A stretch of 64,000 nucleotides of DNA from Amia ocellicauda (taxonomy: Eukaryota > Chordata > Actinopteri > Amiiformes > Amiidae): contig NC_089858.1 of assembly GCF_036373705.1 (NCBI RefSeq), positions 37,845,137-37,909,136 of the forward strand, in the 5' to 3' direction. Position numbers and translations under genes: made by a program. This document shows, in pieces, positions 55,201-64,000 of the stretch (position 1 is its first letter; the number at the start of each line of letters is the position of its first letter). Under the pieces are notes generated by a model, which saw only the letters and a list, made by a program, of their open reading frames with translations, was not told the DNA's origin and searched no databases.

Positions 55201-58200
55201 TCAGAGTCGGGGCTGCAGGGGTTCTCATCGCTGGGCTTGCAGTTACAGCGGGGGATCTCCGACAAGTCCGCCATGTGGATCTGGACCTTCCCTACCGGCT
55301 TGTTGGACTGGAGACGAGACAAAACCCCCAACACGCGACATTTATGATCGTTAATTTGCGTGTTCCTTATCTGGAGTTTCATTGGCTTTCCACAAGACTC
55401 CTCCTACACAAATAAACACAGCCCTGTAACCCAAATTGTTCACCTCCTGTGCTTTTGTGCAACTGCTCTACTCGACTCAAGACGCCGTTGTCAAGATACT
55501 TTTTGAGCGATGCTTTGGGCACTCCATTGCTACTCCACGTTAAAAAACAGAGATACGATTGTGTAATGCTGGCAGTGTATGGCCGAGTCTTTCACAACTC
55601 AATGGCGAACCGGCTCACCTTTATGAACTTGTATGGCGGTGGTTTCCGAGAGTTGCGTTCCTGCTCCAGGGCCTCTTTGCTCTCTCTCTGGGCCTTTAGC
55701 TCCTGGAACCTCTTAGCAGCCTCTTCAAGAGCTGGAAACAGAGCACAAATAGCATACACCACAAACTCACTGACTTAAACTTAGGCTAGGTTTGAAAATG
55801 TCTACAGGATAAATTGCCAAGCAGTGTCTATGCTGCTGTATGTAGACCCATTAGAGTCTGATTTATGAGCTCTGTTTGGGCAGTGAATCACAGAATGAGA
55901 TGATGAAGGAAAAAAAAAAATATATATATATGAAAGATGTTTAAATCTTTTTCAAATCAAAAAAATAAATGCAGAGTGCTTAAATAATAAATACATGTCT
56001 AAACGTCTGTGTCAGCGTTTCCAATCACTATGTAGGATGCATTCGGTGGAGACCCGAGTTTGGAAACTGTTCTATCACACAGATCAGCTTCAGCGATATC
56101 CAAGACCACCTTACCTTTCTTGAAGGTCTTGTTTATACTGATCTGACCCTCGGCAAAGTTCTTGTCGCCTTCAACGTAAGGGAAGACTCGACCCTGATTG
56201 ATCCAATAGTAATCGTGGGAGCCGAAGAAGAAGACTGGGAAGTCCCCGATGTCGTGCTTCAGAGTCTGTATGTTGAAAGGGACTAATCGGGGGTTACAGA
56301 TCTCTGCCGGCCACCACCTGTGGAGAAGAAAACTTCAGGTAAGTATTAATAAAAATGTATATTCTGGATGGGCCAGTTTAAGGTGACGCACACAATCGCA
56401 CCTTGATGTTGTGGTTATTTGTTTCTCTGTTGTGCGTATGTTTTTTCTTTTCCCTTTCGTCAGAGTAATTTAAAGTAGCCAGTCCTATTCCACAGATTTT
56501 GAAAGTTCAGAGAACACAAAGACAAAGAGAACAACCAAAAAGTAGCAAAAGATTGTGTGGCTCACCTGTAGTTCCCCAGCTTGACCCAGACTATCTGCTT
56601 GTAATGAGGCTTCTTCCCCACTCGGCACTCATTACAGAACCAGATCCCATCGGGCATCTCAATGCTCAAGCACTCTGGATGGAAAGAGGCTGGGCAGGAT
56701 TCGCAGCACAATAATCTTCCACCTTTCGCACAGAGAGAGCAGGAGACGGGGGTGGGGGGGAGAGGAAGGGGTTTACAACATGACCTTAACCAGAGGAGGA
56801 GAAGGTGGCCAAATTCTCAAAGCCTTGTTGCAAAAAGTCTGCCATCTACCCGTACATAAAACTCAGATTCTCTTAAGTATTCCCACCTTCAAAGTAAAGG
56901 GCGGGACATACAAAACTAAGCATTTGATAATGAGGGGCAGGAGTATATCAAGGACTTTGCAGAACAGGCTTTGAGAACCCAGTCAAACACCTCCAGAGTC
57001 GGGTTTGCATGCATCAGTGGATTTGATTTCACATGATTTGGATTTGGGAGTTGATAGTATTCTGCCATTGCACGTTCTGGAGTTTCATTAAGAAACAAAC
57101 AAAACCAAAAAAAGGCAATACAATACTGCACTGTTAAAAACGGCACGTGAAAAATAAGCCACAAACACATACATGCAAGGTATTGGTTTGCTGTTCTTGC
57201 CCAAGAATCGGAAATTTTGTGTTTTGATTTCCCTCTCCACCCTCCCCCCCGCACCCCCAGCCCCAGCTAAATGCCATGAAGTTCATGATGACTACAATGT
57301 AATTCTACACAGGCGTAGTCTCAGAGTAGATTGGTTCTAGCAGGTTTAAAAAGATGACTGCAGTTAAATTTGGGAATGTGTGAAGATTGTTCATTGTAAG
57401 CAAAATTATCCAATCTAATTATATATATATATAGCGATGCATTATTTTTAAACATTAAAAGCATCACAGAAAACTTTCTTATCTACAGAGTTTTCAGAAG
57501 GATTTTTAATTTGTGTTTCATTCTGTTACTGTGGAACTTAAAGAAGTGTCGAAATGGATTCGTCTTTAATTGCGATCTGGCTAGCACTGCTTTAAAGATG
57601 ACTTGGGTGAAGAAAAAAACTATAAAAATAATAATAATTAGGGAAATTGTTTATTTTGGACTAAAATATACTTTTTAAGTCATGTTTTTTAAGTCTCTGC
57701 ACATTTAATTAAGTGCAAGTTCAAGTCTGGAAAGTTCTAGGTTTCCTCTGCAATAATGAATTTGAAGTAATTATACTTGTAGTAGAGTTCATCAACAGTG
57801 TACCAAAAATTAACACTGAGCTCATTTAACAGTGTCGTGCAACAATCAGTTAAAACAACAACAAACATGCCATCTAAAACCGTATAATAAATGTATTTAT
57901 TTTATTGGCCGCAAAATCAGAAAAATTAAAAGACCCCTTATTTGATCAGCACACAAATATTGGCAAGAAGCATAAATCATTGTTTTAAATCAAAGTAAGC
58001 TGAAAAGCTAAGCAGAAACAATTTCATTTGCAGCAGCACAATTTGCTTAAAGCCAAGCACCTTCAGGGCTCAAAATAACCAGGTATGCGCTTCAGATATA
58101 TGTATCCAGTAACTTTTTCATTTATTCATGTAGACCTTCCCAATGACTTGCAAAACATCCAGATGCATCAAACACTAGCATTAAGGTTATTAAATGATTC

Positions 58201-61200
58201 TGTAAATTGTTTTAAAATGACAATATAAAGTAGGCGATCTAAAAAATACATAAAACCTTAAGAAGTTATTACACATGGAAATATTCACAAGCAAGTGTGG
58301 ACGAATAGGTTATATAAATGTTTGATGCAAACCGCTCAAAACTATTCACTAGGAGAAAATCGGTCTGAAATGCAGCGGGGAAATGCGAAATCTCTCTACA
58401 TCAGTGTAGGTAGAATTAATTGAACCGATCCAAATAGGCAGGTCATCAAATTTGGAAGTACTAAACTTACAGCGATCCCTTACAATGTTTCCCCATTTAA
58501 CCCTTTGAATGCTCATGCAATCTTACTTTTGTGACCACTTCCCCTACAGCGCAAAGAGCTGTTCAATTCACCACAGAAGGGAAAAAAAGGCTATTTCCCC
58601 ATTTGCTCAGATCACAAAAAGTGAAAATGCTTGCAGCCCCAACACCTCTGCAGATCTCCTGAAACAGTAGTTATTTTAAGCCCTGTTTTTCATTTTGCAT
58701 AAATAGCAAGCACAATCTATTATATATATATATTTTGGAGGGGTGGGGGGCGGGGGGGGTGGTAATGATCTATACAAGAGCAACAGGTTTGCTAGCCACA
58801 AAGCATTAAAGAGTAGAAAGGAAAGCAAAGAGAGACACACACAAACACAGAATTAAAAACAAAGAAACAAGTTTGGTTACCTTTCCCACAATTCTTTTTG
58901 GTAGCTGACGAAGAGGAAGGAATCATAGGTAATTTCATCAACTCAGCACGATTTGACTCAGTCAGAAGGTAGTGCGACTTATAGGCATATGAACTGAATA
59001 TGTTGTCAGAATTGTCCTGCACTAATAGGCCTATACATAAGACAAACAGGGAAAATGATGAGTTGCAATGAAACTACCCATGATTCCAGAAAACAAAACA
59101 AAAAAACAAAACAAAACAAAAAAAGACAAACTATTAAACATATGTAAATGTGAGAAAACGGAAGAATAAACTGACAGTAGCCTAAAAAGTAAGAAAACTA
59201 TGCCTTTTCATATTTATATATAGAAATACGTATATATAAAAAACTTCATCCATATATATTTTTTTTAATCCAAATGAAAAAGCAACAATGTACACTCCTT
59301 GCTTTGTTAGAACCATAGTTAAGTTTCATTGCTAAGAATTAAAAATGAAAATGAAACACTTTATTCAAATACTTAAGGAGAGATAATTTCTGGGATCTGC
59401 TATCAATATAAGATACAATGTACTTACACTGTTTTGGGATCATTTGCTGTCAGTGACACTGGACAGCAATTAATTTAGCTTTCCTCCATTAATGTTTAGA
59501 GACTTAGTTTCAACAGACATTTCACATACGGAAGTCAACTTCACATATGGAGCTGAACATTATCTAAATGAAAGGATATTGGATATTGGTGTCTAACTAC
59601 AGTCTTTGAAGTAAGATGTTCTATTTATGAGGTAATTTGTATTGTTAAAATTTCTAATATATTCTCAAACTCAATAGCCTGGGATTTGTACTTATAAACA
59701 CACAGTTTAAGAGGGTTATTATAGCTTTAAGGCTAATAAGTTTAACACTGCAATGATCTAATCCAATGATTTGTAAGTAATACATCTCAGACTAATTGTA
59801 ATACAATGATAATGCTTTTGGAGAACAGTCCTCAAAGATGAAAATTCAGGTAAAATTTTCACCATCATAAAGTAATATAACAACCTGGGTGTTTTTAACA
59901 TTTTATACAACAAATGAACTTTGTTTATCTTCCGCATGCTTCAGATAAATGTTTAGCTTCTCATATGTGAAGTTGACCTTTTTTGGGTGAAATGCATCAA
60001 CAAAATAAACAGTAAATTTTGCAATAAGTATCTATAATCCAAAAATGTAACTGTAAAATAACTGTAGGGTACTATAAAAGTGCCCAAATGTACATCTAAA
60101 CATACTTCACTGATGGCAAGAACTCAGCTAAAGCAGGATTCAAAGCTCTCTCACACCGTTAAGTTTCTTTTAAACAATAATTTTCTTAAATTTGCTGAAT
60201 TTGTCAAATTGGATTTTGTTCATTAATTAAAGGTTGTACTAAAAATAATCTGCACTCAGCCAGATTCAAAGTTGTTGCCTGTTAAGAATGTGCAATGCGA
60301 AATAAGTCCCCAGCGATGGTACTATTGATTGAAGGCATTATGGTTTTACAACAGAAATTCAGAAGATCAATATGTGGTTTGGGGTAAACCTCAGATAGGA
60401 CTGGACTGGCTTGAGCAGAGACAGTGAACGGAGATAAATGAAGGTGTTTGGATTAAAACTCATTGGGACACTTAATTCTTAAAGGCCTGGGTAAAGCTTT
60501 GAAATAACCATGGTCAGTCAGTCACATAAACAGTATTTACAACTCTGTACATTTACACAAAAAAGGTTTGTTGAATTCCACACTGTACCAGCTCCTATAT
60601 GTCAATGATTGCAACACAACCATTCTATAATGCTAACCAACACAATCACAAATAAAGTGAATTCACACACAAAAAAGCCCCTCAGTCTAGTGACGGGGAC
60701 ACTATGTGGTAGGAGGGAGGTGCTGTCCTTCGGTCCTGACTTGCTGTGTTCACTAAAGCAATTTTTGAAAGACGGGGGTGCTAACCCTGGAGTCCTGGAT
60801 CAATTCTATATAAGGCTCTCTCAGCCCTACCTAAAAAACCTTGTGGTTTAATTGACTAAATAAATTACTTAATTTCTCTGCCTTATCTGCAGTGTGGTAA
60901 AGTCACTGGTGCAAAAATGTTAGCTGTGTATCAGCCAAATGGGGGCTACATTTCAGGGGTGGATGAAGTGAGTGCCCCTCCTAATTGTAAAGCGTGCTGG
61001 GAACTTCTGGGTTGAGAGGCACTATATGAATGCAAGATATTACAATATGATTATTCTGACAAGTAGGCAGGGGTACAATTAAATTGCTTTTTGACTTGGA
61101 GTTCAGAATTAAGTGCATGTTATGGAGGTCTGGATAAATTTGGTCTGAGCCTTTAAACCTATGTATGTTTACTAAGATGTAGGACATTTGTATCGATTGT

Positions 61201-62665
61201 TTTAAAATGGAATTGGGTGCACAAGTGAAACAGATAGTGGGGGGTATAATAAAATGCAATGCTATTATTTTGAGATTAAAAGCTGGCAATCCTATCATTA
61301 AAAAGTTCTGACCCTTACGTTTTATTAAATAGGTTTCCATCATAGGTAAAAACCCTCATGGATGAGAACAAAGGCAGAATGTATAACCATTAATAACTGA
61401 AACGGACCCCGTCTCTCAATTAAAAACTAGAATAGCTAGAGCACCTGAAACGGTTTGACTCAATTAAGTGTTTACCAGGTATATGAACTAAACAGTATAA
61501 TTAGAACACTTGAACAAAACTAGATTTTACCAAATAATTATAACAGCTGGTGTGTGGAGAAATAAAATAAAGCTAATTTTGTTATCTCTAAACATATATA
61601 TAAGAAATCTTCTAAATATTATTATTAATAAGTGCATCAGACATTAAGCTGAGGTTACATTTCTCTCCCCATTAGTGACTATGCAAATTTAAAAACCTAT
61701 AATGACAACAGAATAATAATCCTATGCTATAAATAATAATAATTCATAATAACGATGCTTACAATATGTGCTTTGTAAGACAAAAAACAAGCAAATGGTG
61801 CGCGGAGAGCAGGCTGCAGATATAACAGTACAGATTGGCGGATTGCTGCTGAGAAGTAAGAGTGACCCAACAGCAGGCGCAAACGATGACCCAGCACGAC
61901 AGACCATGGGAGCAGAGTGGCCAGGTTTGCCAACACTGTCCGCAAATTAGCCAGAAGCAGAGACAAGACGGGGGAGAAGAGAAAAAAAAAAAAGCCCCTT
62001 CCTCATATGAAGACGCCAGGAGAAAATGTTTGCCTTTTGGGGAGTTGTTCTTATACAATGTCTGTCTTCCTAGATCCTCCAGCTAAAACCATGTTGTGTG
62101 GAATGTATCTGGGCAAGGAGGTCAGCATTTCAGGTTTTAGTTGATCATGTTTGACCTGCTAGCCAGAGTGTAACTTTGGTAATCCTTGGTAATCAGCTTA
62201 AAAAAACTACATTTCTTTTTCAGAAGTCATTCTTCCGGTACATTATTAAAACTCAATACACATACAACACAGAACTCAGTTAACGGGATACACCGTCAGC
62301 ACAGGAACAGGAAAAGGCAAGACAATATTAACTATTCCCTTCCTGGCTAGTGTTCCCCCCCACCCCCCTAGTATGGAGAGACCGTTTACATTCGACAGCT
62401 TAACTTGCATGACACGCTATTCAAAAACAGACAAAATCATATTCCTAAAAACAACATCAAGAACTGACGTTTGAAACAAACGTACCTCGAGCGCAGACGA
62501 AACACCAGCCTACATTTACAGGAGACGTTAAGTGGCCATTCTTTTTGGAACTGGAATGGTTGCTACATATAATAATGTGTGGGGTGATGACCATACTGCC
62601 CGCTGCTATACACCCATCCCCTGTGTGATAGGCTGTGGGGCAACGGATACATCTCATCATTCGAC
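51987..62665 (-). CDS. NSD3: NSD3 (WHSC1L1), histone H3K36 methyltransferase, C-terminal part (11 exons)
   Basis: Partial gene; the 5' exons (first PWWP region and first PHD finger) lie beyond the right edge. Join on the minus strand: 62665-62486, 59030-58881, 56722-56566, 56317-56115, 55731-55619, 55307-55038, 53906-53790, 53643-53502, 53082-52976, 52819-52615, 52228-51987, with consistent phases and about 627 residues. Domains in order: end of a PHD finger, a further PHD finger, second PWWP, AWS, SET, post-SET, and a final PHD with C5HCH tail. Key catalytic signatures are intact ([15 protein letters not shown], post-[16 protein letters not shown]). Known role: nuclear mono/dimethylation of H3 Lys36. 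NSD1 and NSD2 are paralogues; residue choices and the PLPP5/DDHD2 neighbourhood favour NSD3. Confidence 0.94.
52615..52819 (-). CDS. NSD3: NSD3 exon: Lys-rich linker and last PHD
   Basis: A Lys/Glu-rich stretch ([19 protein letters not shown]), probably a nuclear localisation region, then [20 protein letters not shown] and [15 protein letters not shown] of the final PHD finger. The acceptor follows a long T tract. GTACGT donor, phase 1 out. Confidence 0.93.
52976..53082 (-). CDS. NSD3: NSD3 exon: SET end and post-SET
   Basis: [20 protein letters not shown] and [15 protein letters not shown]: the last SET strand with its Tyr and the post-SET zinc cysteines. TAG acceptor, GTAGGA donor, leaves phase 0. 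Confidence 0.95.
53502..53643 (-). CDS. NSD3: NSD3 exon: SET catalytic motif
   Basis: [20 protein letters not shown] contains NHSC of the cofactor site; then [20 protein letters not shown] and DIEPG. Phase 0 in, phase 1 out at GTGAGA. A G-rich run lies just upstream of its acceptor (53646-53667). Confidence 0.95.
53790..53906 (-). CDS. NSD3: NSD3 exon: SET domain
   Basis: [20 protein letters not shown] then [15 protein letters not shown]. The Tyr in NFYML is in the conserved SET substrate channel. 117 nt, phase 0, CAG acceptor, GTATGG donor. Confidence 0.95.
53991..54163. mobile_element. hAT-like MITE fragment, copy C
   Basis: Starts TGCGGTTCCCAGCCCTGGTC like copies A and B, followed by a diverged AT-rich body; the right end is unclear near GGACCTGTGTTGG. 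In an NSD3 intron, directly abutting the element at 54166. Confidence 0.5.
54166..54902. mobile_element. pogo/Tigger-like MITE, TA-flanked
   Basis: Ends CAGCTCTACCCCAGTATAAC and, as reverse complement, CTGCACCTCTACCCCGATAT, flanked by TA at 54164-54165 and 54903-54904. Sub-terminal GCGTTATATTG / CGCATTATATTGG blocks also face each other. TA target and TATAACG-type ends fit pogo/Tigger elements. No transposase. In an NSD3 intron. Confidence 0.65.
55038..55307 (-). CDS. NSD3: NSD3 exon: AWS and start of SET
   Basis: [35 protein letters not shown] and GDRCQNQCF carry the AWS zinc-cluster cysteines; [14 protein letters not shown] starts the SET domain cofactor-binding strand. 270 nt, phase 0 on both sides. 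Confidence 0.95.
55619..55731 (-). CDS. NSD3: NSD3 exon: helical linker after PWWP2
   Basis: [20 protein letters not shown] then [17 protein letters not shown]: a charged helix ending the PWWP region. CAG acceptor, GTGAGC donor, phase 1 in, phase 0 out. Confidence 0.92.
56115..56317 (-). CDS. NSD3: NSD3 exon: PWWP2 core
   Basis: [14 protein letters not shown], then [20 protein letters not shown] and [10 protein letters not shown]: the methyl-lysine/DNA-binding PWWP fold. CAG acceptor, GTAAGG donor, phase 2 in, phase 1 out. Confidence 0.94.
56566..56722 (-). CDS. NSD3: NSD3 exon: PHD finger and start of PWWP2
   Basis: [20 protein letters not shown] and WFCNEC are PHD zinc ligands; [14 protein letters not shown] begins the second PWWP domain. 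AAG acceptor, GTGAGC donor, leaves phase 2. Confidence 0.93.
57000..58880 (-). other. NSD3 intron, no features
   Basis: AT-rich intron between the exon ending at 58881 and the exon starting at 56722. I see only a short TA run (57421-57432) and a G-rich stretch near 58735-58762. No coding-like frame. Confidence 0.5.
58881..59030 (-). CDS. NSD3: NSD3 exon: inter-PHD linker
   Basis: [20 protein letters not shown], then [17 protein letters not shown] and a Ser-rich stretch, ending NCGKG. Nearly identical to vertebrate NSD3 in this linker. TAG acceptor, GTAACC donor, phase 1 on both sides. Confidence 0.92.
59031..62485 (-). other. NSD3 intron with an old repeat
   Basis: AT-rich intron. A degraded dispersed repeat is visible near 60690-61045. 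The rest shows no coding-like frames and no delimitable transposon ends; an A-rich AAAACA stretch lies near 59094-59125. Confidence 0.5.
60690..61045 (+). repeat. Degraded dispersed repeat
   Basis: GGTGCTGTCCTTCGGTCCTG near the left and TTGTAAAGCGTGCTGGGAAC then GGCACTATATGAATGCAAG at the right form the frame of a long dispersed repeat common in fish genomes (unit ends in a GCTATATAAATG-type tail). Name not certain. Confidence 0.45.
62486..62665 (-). CDS. NSD3: NSD3 exon: PHD finger end and start of the next
   Basis: First exon visible here. [20 protein letters not shown] and ICSNH provide zinc ligands of one PHD finger; [12 protein letters not shown] opens the next. CAG acceptor and GTACGT donor, phase 1 on both sides. 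Confidence 0.92.
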
Positions 62666-63183
62666 CTGCGGGGAGAGAGAGGATCTCATAATTCAAGAAG
62701 ATCAAGTCAGGTGAGTATAAGTGGTCAAAAAGATGTATGACTTATATAAAAAGATAGTTGAAAAACGATAAGGGAACTATAATAGGCAGCCCAACAAAGT
62801 AAGGAACACAATAGTGGAAAAGGAGGCTGCCATTTTGGACTTGATTATGGGCGAGTTCATTTGGATTTGAAAACTGACCAATCAAAACATAGTTACCGAT
62901 AGTTGGGGGGGGGAAAAAGTGTCGTCTGAATATTGACTACTAGGTTTCTAGGTAAGTGGAAGTACATTTACAGTGAGGGAAAAGTTTGATTTTGTACGTT
63001 TGCCCACTGACAAAGAAATGATCAGTCTATAATTTTAATGGTAGGTGTATTTTAACAGTGAGAGACAGAATAACAACAAACAAATCCAGAAAAATGCATT
63101 TCAAAAAAGTTATAAATTGATTTGCATGTTAATGAGAGAAATAAGTATTTGATCCCCTATCAATCAGCAAGATTTCTTGCTCC

Positions 63184-63280
63184 CAGGTGTCTTTTATACA
63201 GGTAATGAGCTGAGATTAGGAGCACTCTCTTAAAGGGAGTGCTCCTAATCTCAGCTCGTTACCTGTATAAAAGACACCTG
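63184..63280. repeat. 47-bp inverted repeat with 3-base loop, inside the Tc1 copy
   Basis: Arms 63184-63230 and 63234-63280 pair at 45 of 47 positions (CAGGTGTCTTTTATACAGGT outer part). Lies about 40 bases upstream of the transposase ATG, so the transposase mRNA leader would fold into a stable stem if transcribed from the left end. Confidence 0.93.
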
Positions 63281-63322
63281 TCCACAGAAGCAATCAATCA
63301 ATAAGATTCCAAACTCTCCACC

Positions 63323-64000
<678 letters not shown>

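Overview
The window is vertebrate nuclear DNA, most likely from a ray-finned fish. Short conserved exons are separated by AT-rich introns full of TA/CA microsatellites, fish-type Tc1 transposons, hAT-like, piggyBac-like and pogo-like short elements and tRNA-derived SINE pieces. There are no operons and no bacterial features. Almost all long open frames are chance frames in introns, UTRs or transposons.

Three protein genes can be rebuilt exon by exon, all on the minus strand. From right to left they are: the 3' two fifths of NSD3 (62665 to 51987, eleven exons, 5' part beyond the right edge); complete PLPP5 (42649 to 36366, seven coding exons, 266 aa); and complete DDHD2 (26070 to 8212, sixteen coding exons, 728 aa). 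Exon phases agree across every junction, and the products align along their length with the human proteins as I recall them. The trio corresponds to human 8p11.23, but there DDHD2 faces PLPP5 tail to tail, while here all three run head to tail.

Layout: 1-6640 is intergenic, with an old LINE fragment, two hAT-like short elements and an orphan GC-rich island at 4.65-5.1 kb. 6640-31300 is DDHD2 with 3' UTR and a CpG-rich promoter near 31.0-31.3 kb. 32.9-44.6 kb is PLPP5 with a long 3' UTR and a CpG promoter near 44.4-44.6 kb. 45.9-64.0 kb is NSD3 with a roughly 6 kb 3' UTR.

Functions: DDHD2 is an intracellular lipase acting on phospholipids and triacylglycerol, PLPP5 is a membrane lipid-phosphate phosphatase, and NSD3 is a nuclear histone H3K36 methyltransferase. 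The first two share lipid metabolism. NSD3 is linked only by conserved neighbourhood.

The introns carry at least five Tc1-like copies (9.3, 14.8, 36.9, 39.1 and 63.0 kb) and one much older relic (39.8-41.1 kb). They also hold a 1.3 kb TTAA-flanked piggyBac-like element, a 0.6 kb foldback element with arms of about 175-195 bp in a DDHD2 intron, and several hAT-like MITEs, one with a perfect 8-bp target duplication. I saw no convincing new multi-gene system. The best leads are the foldback element, a GC-AG intron in DDHD2, a possible nested antisense two-exon ORF, the piggyBac-like relic, and a palindrome around a CCAAT box in the PLPP5 promoter.
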